NCBI RefSeq assembly: GCF_036010505.1
Contig: NZ_CP108569.1
Span: 6,774,001 to 6,838,000 of the forward strand
Origin: Streptomyces sp. NBC_01197
Lineage (GTDB): Bacteria; Actinomycetota; Actinomycetes; Streptomycetales; Streptomycetaceae
Direction: 5' to 3'
Length of the DNA: 64,000 nucleotides
Shown here: piece by piece, positions 27,045 through 35,156 of the stretch
How positions within the stretch are numbered: position 1 is the first letter of the stretch
Layout: every line of letters begins with the position of its first letter
Program-made: the position numbers and the translations under genes
The notes under the pieces: generated by a model
Seen by the model: the letters and a program-made list of their open reading frames with translations, nothing else
Databases searched by the model: none
Told to the model about the DNA's origin: nothing

Positions 27045-29034
27045 CGTCGCGCGGGCGACGCCGCGGCGGGCGCCAGACGTCCGGGGCTCCGGGAACGGTG
27101 GCGGCGGACGACAGCCCCCCGCCCCGGAGGGCATGGCGGATCCGGGAGAGGCGCAGGGCCAGTTGCACCTCGAACGCCCGCTCCGGCTGCTGCCAGCCGG
27201 CACCCAGCAGTTCGCCTATGCGCTCCAGCCGCCGGGTGACCGTGTTGGGGTGCACATGCAGCCGTTCGGCCGCGTACGTCGGGCTGGCGCCCGTCTCGAA
27301 GTACGCCTCCAGGGTGGGGACCAGTGCGGTGAGGCGCAGCCGGTCGTAGTCGGCCACCGGCCCGATCGTGGCGTCGATGAACGCGCCGACGTCATGGCTG
27401 CCCGACAGCAGTACGCCGAGGCCGCCCAGCTCGCGTGGCGAGGCGGCACGGCCGACGGCTCCGAGGGTGGTCATCGCGTCGAGGCAGCGCTTGGCCTCCT
27501 GGTGGGCGCCGGAGACCGGCAGGGCTTCGGTCACCGGGCCGGCCGCGGCCACCGTCACGCGCCGGTCGAGAAGCGGGGAGAGCTCGGCATGGACGGCCCG
27601 GGCCGCTGCTCCCGCTTCGTTGCCCGGAAGCAGGAGAACGACCGAGCCCTCACGCATACTCATGAGCCCGTTCACGCGCTCTGTGTACGTGACCGCCCAG
27701 GCGCTCAACTCCCTCCCGCACGCCCGCTCGGGACGGGCGATGACCACGGTGTGCGACTTGTGCAGGTCGATGCCGCAGCGGCGGGCGCGGGCCTCCAGAA
27801 GATGGGACGGGTGCCCGGAGAGCGCCAGCAGGTCGTCCAGAAGGCTGTGCCGGATCCGTCCGTGGGCGCCTGCGCTCCGGCCGGCCTCCAGAAGAAGCGC
27901 GATGGCGGTGAACCGTGCGCCCAGCCCCAGTAACCGCTCTTCGAACTCGGTGAGCCGGTGCCCCGGGAACATGAGCAGGGTGCCGAGGTGCTCCTCACCC
28001 GCGACGATCGGTGCGGTCCAGGAGCCGTCGGCCAGCGCGACGGGGTCGCCGGCGGCTCGCGCCCCCGCGGTGTCAGGAGAGGACGATGCCGGAGTGGACG
28101 TGGCAGGAGGGCGAGCGGTCTCACCGAGGTCCGGCGGTGGCTCACCGGCCGTGGCGAGGAAAGTACCGTCCAGGGCGTGCACCCGTACCGCCCCGTCCAG
28201 CCGTCGGGCCAACTCCGCGAGGAGGGGTTGCGGGCCTCCGCCGTTCAGTACCAGTGCGGTGAACCGGCTCTGCGTCTCGCTCAGTTCGCGCTCCAGCCGG
28301 AGAGCGGGCCCCTCCAGGGCTGCGACCGTGGCCGCGTCGAGCAGGCGCGCGCTCTCGATGGCCGCGCCCGCGAGGTCTCCCAGGGAGCTCATCAGCGAGA
28401 TCTCGTCGGCGCTGAAGTGACGCACGTTCCGGGCGGCGGCACAGAGAGCGCCGACCGGCCGGGTGCCCCGGCTCAGCGGCACCGCCACGATCGCGCGCAG
28501 CCCCTCGGCCCCGGCGACCTCGTCGAAGGCCGGGTGGTGGCAGAACCGTCTGTCGGCGGGGTAGTCGGGCGTCCAGAACGGCGCGGAGCTGACGAGGGCC
28601 TCACCGACCGGCCCCGTGTCGGCCGGCAGCCTCAGGCCCACCGTCCTGGTCGATGTGTGACCATCGACGCTGCGGACGTGTACGAATCCCTGCTCCCCGT
28701 CGGGGAAGCCGACGAAGGCCAGGTCGAGGCCGAGCAGCAGACGGGCCCGGCGCGTGACGACTCTGAGCACGGCGTCGAGTTCCTGCGCGGTGGCGAGCTC
28801 GCGTGCGGTGTCGACGAGGGCTGAGAGTCTCGTCTCCCGCTGCTGGCGCCGGCCCGACTGCGCGTGGATCCGCAAGGCCAGCCCCCTGGCCCGCTTCAGT
28901 ACCTCCCGCCTCGCGTCGGCGACACCTCCTTCAAGGACTCGCGTCACCAGTTCTTCCACCTGCTCCACCGGTGCTTCTTCGGCCAGTAACTCCAGCACGG
29001 CAAGCGCGTCGGATCCCACCCTGATCTGCGACAA
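26998..29034 (-). CDS. PucR-family regulator with GAF domain
   Basis: 678 residues. Order: N-terminal helical segment (1-65), GAF domain (about 70-235; LDAVLRVVTRRARLLLGLDL, then GLRAIVAVPLSRGTRPVGAL), a central CdaR-like region, and a C-terminal PucR HTH_30 (about 570-640; YAAERLHVHPNTVTRRLERI). Such proteins activate purine, aromatic or secondary-metabolism genes in response to a ligand. The start is TTG 29034 behind a strong AAAGGGGGAG ribosome site. Two TTA codons, codon 16 (28987-28989) and codon 368 (27931-27933), should make synthesis depend on the bldA leucyl-tRNA. It diverges from the wrbA-led biosynthetic operon across 326 bases and is the best candidate for its pathway regulator. 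Confidence 0.9.
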   Translation of the reverse strand: MSQIRVGSDALAVLELLAEEAPVEQVEELVTRVLEGGVADARREVLKRARGLALRIHAQSGRRQQRETRLSALVDTARELATAQELDAVLRVVTRRARLLLGLDLAFVGFPDGEQGFVHVRSVDGHTSTRTVGLRLPADTGPVGEALVSSAPFWTPDYPADRRFCHHPAFDEVAGAEGLRAIVAVPLSRGTRPVGALCAAARNVRHFSADEISLMSSLGDLAGAAIESARLLDAATVAALEGPALRLERELSETQSRFTALVLNGGGPQPLLAELARRLDGAVRVHALDGTFLATAGEPPPDLGETARPPATSTPASSSPDTAGARAAGDPVALADGSWTAPIVAGEEHLGTLLMFPGHRLTEFEERLLGLGARFTAIALLLEAGRSAGAHGRIRHSLLDDLLALSGHPSHLLEARARRCGIDLHKSHTVVIARPERACGRELSAWAVTYTERVNGLMSMREGSVVLLLPGNEAGAAARAVHAELSPLLDRRVTVAAAGPVTEALPVSGAHQEAKRCLDAMTTLGAVGRAASPRELGGLGVLLSGSHDVGAFIDATIGPVADYDRLRLTALVPTLEAYFETGASPTYAAERLHVHPNTVTRRLERIGELLGAGWQQPERAFEVQLALRLSRIRHALRGGGLSSAATVPGAPDVWRPPRRRPRDVTKPGTPVLPRRPRR

Positions 29035-29360
29035 GATGCTCCCCCTTTGTCATGTTCTCGCAGCTGCGTTCCCCTTTGCGCAGCCCCTCGGAATTTACGC
29101 AGCCGACCTGACGGAGTCAACAGTTTGTTGAACGACGGAGGGAGGTGCGAACGGGGCGCGGCACAGCGGACGCCCTGCCTCCGGCCCTCGCCGATTCCCC
29201 GGCGGAAACCTGATGGAGTACCCGCCACTTGACGGATTGCGCCGACTGACCTTGGCGGGTGCTTCGTCCGCGTCACAGGATCGGGGCAGTGCGAAGCGGG
29301 CCTGCGCCTCCCGGCCGGCCGGGCCCCGTGCGCCTTGTTCATCCACTGAGGGAGAGCGCC
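29035..29360. other. Divergent regulatory region between PucR gene and biosynthetic operon
   Basis: 326 bases without a supported gene. It holds a perfect 6-3-6 inverted repeat (29117-29131) and a long-range inverted repeat ACCCGCCA (29220-29227) / TGGCGGGT (29253-29260) with a 25-base loop. TTGACG at 29229-29234 may be a -35 for the rightward operon, but no good -10 follows at 17-18 bases. Confidence 0.5.
29117..29131. promoter_or_regulatory. Palindromic candidate operator
   Basis: TCAACAGTTTGTTGA is a perfect inverted repeat (TCAACA, 3-base spacer, TGTTGA) 83 bases upstream of the PucR-gene TTG and 230 bases upstream of wrbA. Its central placement suits binding by the divergent PucR regulator or another pathway factor. 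Confidence 0.45.
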
Positions 29361-29978
29361 ATGTTGAACGTCGCCGTGGTCTATTACTCGTCAACCGGGA
29401 ACGTACACCGGCTCGCCGATGCGGCAGCCGTCTCCGCGGGGAAAACGGGCGCCGAGGTGCGCCTGCGCCGGGTGGCGGAAGTGTTTCCGCAGTCGCAGGT
29501 GGCCGGGAACGAGGCCTGGGCCGCACATCTGGACGCCAGCCGTGAGGTACCCCTGGCCGCCCTGGACGACCTGGAGTGGGCGGACGCGATCCTCTTCGGC
29601 ACGCCGACCCGGTTCGGCCTCCCCGCCGCGCAGTTGAAGCAGTTCCTCGACACCACCGTGGGGCTTTCACTCCAGGGCAAGCTGGTGAACAAGGTCGTCT
29701 CCTCGTTCACCTCGTCGGCAGCCGGGCACAGCGGGCAGGAGAGCACCATCCTGGCGCTGAACAACACCTACTACCACTGGGGCGCGATCATCGTGCCGAC
29801 CGGCGCCGTGGACCCGGTCCTCTCGGCACCGGGCAACGGCAACCCGTACGGGGTCAGCAGCGTCTCCGGTAACCGGCCCGGCAACGTCAGTGAGGAGAAC
29901 CTCGCGGCCATGGAGTTCCACGCCCGCCGGGTCGCCGGGATCGCATCCGCCCTCAAGCGGGGCTTCCAGGCCGGCTGA
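29361..29978 (+). CDS. WrbA-type NAD(P)H:quinone oxidoreductase
   Basis: 205-residue flavodoxin-fold protein of the WrbA (type IV) group. The FMN phosphate loop is YYSSTGNVHRLA at the N-terminus; GTPTRFGLPAAQLKQFLD forms the second FMN loop, and AAGHSGQES and YYHWGAIIVPTG complete the family pattern. It reduces quinones by two electrons at the expense of NAD(P)H, avoiding semiquinones. ATG 29361 has a GAGGGAGA ribosome site. It is the first gene of the + strand operon that makes a hydroxyanthranilate-type intermediate. Reduction or protection of an aminophenol-derived quinone is a reasonable but unproven role. Confidence 0.9.
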   Translation: MLNVAVVYYSSTGNVHRLADAAAVSAGKTGAEVRLRRVAEVFPQSQVAGNEAWAAHLDASREVPLAALDDLEWADAILFGTPTRFGLPAAQLKQFLDTTVGLSLQGKLVNKVVSSFTSSAAGHSGQESTILALNNTYYHWGAIIVPTGAVDPVLSAPGNGNPYGVSSVSGNRPGNVSEENLAAMEFHARRVAGIASALKRGFQAG

Positions 29979-30058
29979 CGTCTCCGCCGCCGTGCCGACC
30001 CCGTCAGCACGCGGCGCAGCCCGCGCCGGAAGGCACACCATCACAGGAGGTCCGACGC

Positions 30059-30829
30059 ATGGAGAGAAAGATCGCCCTGGTCACGGGCGCAGCCGGCGGA
30101 ATCGGCGAAGCCGTGGTCCGGGCACTGGGGGAGCGCGGCGTACGGATCGCCGCGGTCGACCGGGACGGCGAACGACTCAGCCGCACGGTGGACGGTCTCG
30201 TCGCCGAGGGGCACCACGTCGACGGCTTCGTCTGCGACGTCACGAACAGCCGGGCCGTCGAAACGACGGTCGAGAGGGCCGAGGCAGAGCTGGGGCCCGT
30301 GGACCATCTCGTCAACGCGGCCGGTGTGCTGCGCCTCGGGGCGGCCCGGAGCCTCACCGACGAGGACTGGGTATCGACGTTCGCGGTCAACACCACCGGT
30401 GTCTTCCACATGTGCCGCGCGGTCGCCAACCGGATGGTCCCCCGCTCGCGCGGCGGCATCGTCACCGTAGCGTCGAACGCGGCCGGCACCCCCCGTACGG
30501 ACATGGCCGCGTACGCCGCGTCGAAGGCGGCGGCGTCCATGTTCACCAAGAGCCTCGGCCTGGAACTGGCGCGGTACGGCATCCGCTGCAACGTGGTCGC
30601 GCCCGGCTCGACCGACACCCCGATGCTCACCTCGATGTGGCAGGACGAGAGCGGGCCCAAGGGCACCATCGAAGGCCGGCCCGAAGCCTTCCGCGTGGGC
30701 ATCCCGCTCGGCAGGCTGGCCCGTCCATCGAACATCGCCGACGCCGTCGTCTTCCTCCTCTCGGACCAGTCCTCGCACATCACCCTGCACGACCTGACGG
30801 TCGACGGGGGTGCCGCACTCGGTGTCTGA
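30059..30829 (+). CDS. SDR dehydrogenase, DhbA/EntA-like (predicted 2,3-dihydro-3-hydroxyanthranilate dehydrogenase)
   Basis: 256 residues of a classical short-chain dehydrogenase: NAD-binding [16 protein letters not shown] in strand 4, catalytic Ser in VASNAAG and Tyr-x-x-x-Lys in [12 protein letters not shown], then [10 protein letters not shown]. It resembles 2,3-dihydro-2,3-dihydroxybenzoate dehydrogenases. Next to PhzD- and PhzE-like enzymes the expected reaction is NAD-dependent aromatisation of trans-2,3-dihydro-3-hydroxyanthranilate to 3-hydroxyanthranilate, as established for calcimycin- and limazepine-type pathways. A strong AGGAGG ribosome site precedes ATG 30059. It is followed after 34 bases by the isochorismatase gene. 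Confidence 0.87.
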   Translation: MERKIALVTGAAGGIGEAVVRALGERGVRIAAVDRDGERLSRTVDGLVAEGHHVDGFVCDVTNSRAVETTVERAEAELGPVDHLVNAAGVLRLGAARSLTDEDWVSTFAVNTTGVFHMCRAVANRMVPRSRGGIVTVASNAAGTPRTDMAAYAASKAAASMFTKSLGLELARYGIRCNVVAPGSTDTPMLTSMWQDESGPKGTIEGRPEAFRVGIPLGRLARPSNIADAVVFLLSDQSSHITLHDLTVDGGAALGV

Positions 30830-30863
30830 CCGCCCCACTGACCCCAACCAGCGGAGAAGGACC

Positions 30864-31487
30864 TTGCCCGGCATACCCCGAATCGATCCGTACCCGATGC
30901 CGACGTCTGCGGAGCTCCCCGCGAATGTCGCGGAGTGGACCGTTGACCCGGAGCGGGCCGTGCTGCTCGTCCACGACATGCAGCGCTACTTCCTGCAGCC
31001 ACTGCCCACTGCCCTGCGTGACGAACTCGTCTGCAACGCGGCGACGTTGCGTGACCGCTGTGCGGCGCTCGGCATCCCCGTGGCCTACACGGCCCAGCCC
31101 GGCGGGATGACGGGGGAACAGCGCGGTCTGCTCGCCGACTTCTGGGGCCCTGGCATGCGCACCGCCCCCGCCGACCGGGAGGTCGTCGGGCCGCTGGCCC
31201 CGGTCCCCGGCGACTGGGTGTTCACCAAGTGGCGCTACAGCGCCTTCTTCCGGTCCGACCTGCTCAAGCACATGCGCGGGGCCGGCCGGGACCAACTGAT
31301 CATCTGTGGTGTGTACGCACACGTCGGTGTGCTGATGACCGCTGTCGACGCTTTCACCAACGACATCCGGACGTTCCTGGTGGCGGACGCCGTCGCCGAC
31401 TTCTCCGCGGACCAGCACCGACAGGCCGTCGAGTACGCGGCGAGCCGCTGTGCGATGGCGGTCACGACCAAGGAAGTCCTGCTGTGA
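30864..31487 (+). CDS. phzD: PhzD-like isochorismatase (ADIC hydrolase)
   Basis: Predicted to hydrolyse 2-amino-2-deoxyisochorismate to trans-2,3-dihydro-3-hydroxyanthranilate and pyruvate. PhzD hallmarks: [20 protein letters not shown], the catalytic Asp in VHDMQRYF, Lys in [27 protein letters not shown], and [11 protein letters not shown] near the end. The TTG at 30864 (ribosome site GGAGAAGG) gives 207 residues, exactly the length of Pseudomonas PhzD. An ATG at 30810 would add an unusual 18-residue extension overlapping the preceding gene. The stop overlaps the GTG of phzE (GTGA), so the two are translationally coupled. Confidence 0.9.
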   Translation: MPGIPRIDPYPMPTSAELPANVAEWTVDPERAVLLVHDMQRYFLQPLPTALRDELVCNAATLRDRCAALGIPVAYTAQPGGMTGEQRGLLADFWGPGMRTAPADREVVGPLAPVPGDWVFTKWRYSAFFRSDLLKHMRGAGRDQLIICGVYAHVGVLMTAVDAFTNDIRTFLVADAVADFSADQHRQAVEYAASRCAMAVTTKEVLL

Positions 31488-33421
31488 CCGGAACCCGAGA
31501 GCGCGCCCCCCTGCCCCCGGGCGGCCCCGATCTGCTCGGACAGGTGCTCGGCGACCGGCCGCCGCCGTTCGCACTGCTCCACCGTCCCGCGGCGACGGGC
31601 CGGGGCACGCTCGACGTCCTGCTCGGTGAGGTCTCGACGCCCGCCACGCTCGCGGAGATCCCGCTGCCGGAAGCCCCTGCCCGGCCGGGTGCTCCCCGGC
31701 ACGAGATGCTGGTCCTCGTCCCCTACCGTCAGATCGCCGAGCGCGGCTTCGTCTGCGCCGACGACGGCGCGCCGCTGATCGCCATGACCGTCGTCGGCCA
31801 GGCGACCACTACGGTCACCGATGCGCTGTCCCGGATTCCCGACACCGCCATCGAGCTGGCCGACGGGCACTTCGACATCGACGACGACACCTATGCCGAC
31901 ACCGTCCGCCGGGTGATAGCCGACGAGATAGGCCAGGGCGCGGGGGCCAACTTCGTCCTCAAGCGCACATTCGTGGCCGACATCACCGGTTATACGCCGC
32001 GCAGTGCGCTCACCCTCTTCCGCCGGCTGCTGCTGGGGGAGTCGGGCGCGTACTGGACGTTCATCGTCCACACCGGGACGCGTACGTTCGTCGGGGCCAC
32101 ACCGGAGTGTCACGTCAGCCTGCGCGACGGAACCGCCGTGATGAACCCCGTCAGCGGTACCTACCGCTACCCGCCGACGGGGCCCACCCTGCCCGGCGTG
32201 CTGGAGTTCCTCGCCGACCGCAAGGAGGCCGACGAGCTCTACATGGTCGTCGACGAGGAACTGAAGATGATGGCCCGCGTCTGTGAGCAGGGCGGCCGGG
32301 TGACGGGCCCCCGTCTCAAGGAGATGACGCGCCTCGCGCACACCGAGTACGTCATTGAGGGGCGCAGCACCAGGGATGCGCGCGAGATCCTGCGCGAGAC
32401 GATGTTCGCGCCCACGGTCACCGGCAGCCCGCTGGAGAACGCCTGCCGGGTCATCCACACGTACGAGCCGCAGGGACGCGGCTACTACAGCGGGGTGGTG
32501 GCGCTCATCGGGCAGGACGGGACCGGTGCCCGCGCCCTCGACTCCGCGATCCTCATCCGTACCGCCGACATCGGCGAGGGGGGACGGGTGAACATCAGCG
32601 TCGGCGCGACGCTCGTACGCCACTCCGACCCGGCTTCCGAAGTGGCGGAGACCCGCGCCAAAGCCGCAGGGCTGCTCGCGGCGCTGCAGGCCGACGCGCC
32701 GGCGACGCTGGCATCGCACCCCCAGGTGCGGGCGGCGCTGGAACGGCGCAACGCCACCATCGCCGGCTTCTGGCTCGCCGACGGCGAGGCGGACCGGCCC
32801 CGCGGCCCCGGCGAGGACGCAGCGAACGGCGCGCCGTCCGGCAGGGGCAGCAAGGTGCTCGTCGTCGACGCGGAGGACACCTTCACCGCGATGCTCGCCC
32901 ACCAACTCCGTTCGGTGGGGCTCTCCGTGACGGTGCGGCGTTTCGACGAGCCGTACAGCCTCGACGGCTGGGACCTGGTCATCATGGGGCCGGGCCCCGG
33001 TTCCCCGCACGACAGCGGCCATCCCAAGATCGCACACCTGCGGGCGGCGATACGGACCCTGCTCGCCGAGCGGCGGCCCTTCCTCGCCGTCTGTCTCAGC
33101 CATCAACTCCTCAGCCGTGAGACCGGCTTCGAGGTGGTCCGCCGGGCCACGCCCAACCAGGGCGTGCAGCGCGAGATCGATTTCTTCGGCCTGCGGGAGC
33201 GGGCCGGTTTCTACAACACCTTCGCCGCGGTCTCCTCCCACGACAAGGTCGACTGCGGTGCGGCCGGGATCGTGGAGGTGAGCCGCGACACCCGCACGGG
33301 CGAGGTGTACGGCCTGCGCGGCACCCACTTCGCCTCGATGCAGTTCCACCCCGAGTCCCTGCTCACCCAGGACGGCGTACGCATCCTGGAACGGCTCATG
33401 GCGGAGGTGCTGAACCCATGA
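31484..33421 (+). CDS. phzE: PhzE-like aminodeoxyisochorismate synthase (synthase plus glutaminase fusion)
   Basis: 645 residues. Residues about 1-430 are the chorismate-utilising anthranilate-synthase-I-like domain ([42 protein letters not shown]). Residues about 455-640 are a class I glutamine amidotransferase with Cys537 in [12 protein letters not shown] and His/Glu in MQFHPESLL. The oxyanion loop reads CLSHQ rather than CLGHQ. PhzE converts chorismate and glutamine to 2-amino-2-deoxyisochorismate without eliminating pyruvate, feeding PhzD. No PhzF, PhzA/B or PhzG gene is near, so phenazine is not the product. The GTG 31484 overlaps the phzD stop; its own stop overlaps the ATG of a 54-residue ORF. 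Confidence 0.92.
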   Translation: MTGTRERAPLPPGGPDLLGQVLGDRPPPFALLHRPAATGRGTLDVLLGEVSTPATLAEIPLPEAPARPGAPRHEMLVLVPYRQIAERGFVCADDGAPLIAMTVVGQATTTVTDALSRIPDTAIELADGHFDIDDDTYADTVRRVIADEIGQGAGANFVLKRTFVADITGYTPRSALTLFRRLLLGESGAYWTFIVHTGTRTFVGATPECHVSLRDGTAVMNPVSGTYRYPPTGPTLPGVLEFLADRKEADELYMVVDEELKMMARVCEQGGRVTGPRLKEMTRLAHTEYVIEGRSTRDAREILRETMFAPTVTGSPLENACRVIHTYEPQGRGYYSGVVALIGQDGTGARALDSAILIRTADIGEGGRVNISVGATLVRHSDPASEVAETRAKAAGLLAALQADAPATLASHPQVRAALERRNATIAGFWLADGEADRPRGPGEDAANGAPSGRGSKVLVVDAEDTFTAMLAHQLRSVGLSVTVRRFDEPYSLDGWDLVIMGPGPGSPHDSGHPKIAHLRAAIRTLLAERRPFLAVCLSHQLLSRETGFEVVRRATPNQGVQREIDFFGLRERAGFYNTFAAVSSHDKVDCGAAGIVEVSRDTRTGEVYGLRGTHFASMQFHPESLLTQDGVRILERLMAEVLNP

Positions 33422-33582
33422 CGTCCGTGGACGCGTTCACGCCCGGCCCGACTCCACGTGCCGTACCCGCCCGTATGACGGACTCCGCGCCGGTTCCTGG
33501 ACCCGGGCCCGCGCCGGCGGTGTCATCTGCCCCAGACCTCCACCCACCTGTGCAGCCGCAGTCGAAGCCGAGGACATCCTGA
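33418..33582 (+). CDS. Small Pro-rich ORF coupled to phzE and the ligase gene
   Basis: 54 codons, starting [16 protein letters not shown] and ending QPQSKPRTS, with about a quarter prolines. Its ATG overlaps the phzE stop (ATGA at 33418-33421) and its TGA overlaps the ATG of the ligase gene (TGATG at 33580-33584). It thus fills the gap between two enzymes with an unbroken translated frame. No family is recognised. It may be a real small protein, or simply a ribosome relay ensuring coupled translation of the TTA-containing ligase. No strong ribosome site of its own was seen. Confidence 0.5.
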   Translation: MTSVDAFTPGPTPRAVPARMTDSAPVPGPGPAPAVSSAPDLHPPVQPQSKPRTS

Positions 33583-35156
33583 TGTTACGGATACCTTCCA
33601 GCAACAACGGCCTCTATCTCGGATCGGTGCCCGAATCGGCCGCCGCGAAGAATGGCGGCACACTGATCACGCTCGACCACGACATGGTCACCCTCCCCGG
33701 CGTCGGCCGGACGCTGACCGTCGCCGAACTCGCCGAGCACGTCGACGACATGGCGGGCCGGCTGTGGGCCGCCGGGGTCCGGCCCAGTGAACACGTCGCC
33801 ATCCACCTGAGCCCCGGATTCGACATCTACGTGCTGGCGACGGCGGCTGCCCGTATCGGCGCCGTGCCGGTGATGCTGTCACCGGCTCTGAAGGGCGAGA
33901 GCGTCGCGGCGCTGCTCGAACGACTGGATCAGCCGCATCTGCTCACGGACGCGGCGAAGCTGGACGGGACACTGTCCGCCTTCCCGGTCGCCGATCTCGC
34001 CGACCGCGTCATCGTCGCCACCGGCTCCCGGCCGGACGCGGTGTCCCTGGACGGGCTGGCCGGGGCGCCGCGGCAGCGGCCCGTCATGCTCCACCCCGAC
34101 CAGCCCGCGCTGATGACGCACACCTCCGGCACCACAGGGCTGCCGAAGCTCGTCGTGCACTCCGCGCGCACCCTGCGCGGCCGGTTCCGCCCGCAGGAGC
34201 GGCTCGCCTCCTTCGTCCACCGGCGCGAGACCGTGGCCATCCATGTGTCGTACGTGCACTCGCGGATGTATCTGGCGCTCGCCGTACTACTGCCACGGGC
34301 CATGCCGCTGGTCATCATGAACGACTCGGACCCCGCCGGGGTCGCCGAACTCTTCGCCGAGACGCGTCCCGGGTTCATCGAAACCCATCCGAACTCCTTC
34401 ATGGAGTGGGAGGAACTCGTCGACCACCCGCGCAGACCGCTCGCCAACGTCCGTTATTTCAGCAGCACGTTCGACGCGATCCACCCGAGCACCATGGACC
34501 GGCTGCTGCGGGCGTCGGAGCGCCGCTCGCCGCTGTTCTTCCAGATCTACGGCCAGAGCGAGTGCGGTCCGCTGGTGGGCCGCGGCTACACCCGGAAGAA
34601 CGCGCACAAGGCCGACGGCCGGTGCCTGGGGTTCGCCATGCCCGGCGTGACGAACTTCCGGCTGGTGAGCCGCAACGGCGCCCGGCCGTCCCGGGAGACC
34701 CCCGGGTACATCGAGGTGAGCACCGGCGGCCGCGCCCTGACCTACTTCGGGGAGCGGGACCGCTTCGACCAGCAGGTGCACGGCAGTTGGTGGCGAGGCG
34801 GCGATGTCGGATACCGCTCCAGGTTCGGCTGCCTCCATCTGCTGGACCGCGAGGTCGACGTCATCCCGACCATCCACAGCACCCTTGAGGTCGAGGACAC
34901 CCTGCTCGGCCGGCTGGAGGAGCTGACCGAACTCGTCGTGGTGGCGGGCCCGCGCCAGGAGCCCGTCCCGGTCGTGTGCACCAGGGACGACCGGCCCCTG
35001 GAAGCCGAACGGTGGCGGTCGGCCGTGGCCGATCTCGCGCCGATGGCGGCCCCGGTCCAGATGCCGCTCACGGAGCTGCCCCGTACGGCCACCATGAAGA
35101 TCAAGCGCATCGAACTGTCCCAGTGGCTGCGGTCGCAGGAGGGCCCGGAATCGTGA
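33582..35156 (+). CDS. Class I adenylate-forming enzyme (acyl-CoA/aryl ligase), copy 1
   Basis: 524 residues of the ANL superfamily. Core motifs: A3 phosphate loop MTHTSGTTGLPKLVVHS, A5 IYGQSECGPL, A8-like WWRGGDVGYRSRFGCLHLLD, and the C-terminal catalytic lysine region TATMKIKRIEL. It activates a carboxylic acid as acyl-AMP and passes it to CoA, an amine or another acceptor. 3-Hydroxyanthranilate made by the upstream genes is the obvious candidate. It is about half identical to the 524-residue enzyme at 42192-43766. The second codon is TTA (33585-33587), a likely bldA control point. Its start overlaps the preceding small ORF, and its TGA overlaps the GTG of the monooxygenase. Confidence 0.9.
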   Translation: MLRIPSSNNGLYLGSVPESAAAKNGGTLITLDHDMVTLPGVGRTLTVAELAEHVDDMAGRLWAAGVRPSEHVAIHLSPGFDIYVLATAAARIGAVPVMLSPALKGESVAALLERLDQPHLLTDAAKLDGTLSAFPVADLADRVIVATGSRPDAVSLDGLAGAPRQRPVMLHPDQPALMTHTSGTTGLPKLVVHSARTLRGRFRPQERLASFVHRRETVAIHVSYVHSRMYLALAVLLPRAMPLVIMNDSDPAGVAELFAETRPGFIETHPNSFMEWEELVDHPRRPLANVRYFSSTFDAIHPSTMDRLLRASERRSPLFFQIYGQSECGPLVGRGYTRKNAHKADGRCLGFAMPGVTNFRLVSRNGARPSRETPGYIEVSTGGRALTYFGERDRFDQQVHGSWWRGGDVGYRSRFGCLHLLDREVDVIPTIHSTLEVEDTLLGRLEELTELVVVAGPRQEPVPVVCTRDDRPLEAERWRSAVADLAPMAAPVQMPLTELPRTATMKIKRIELSQWLRSQEGPES

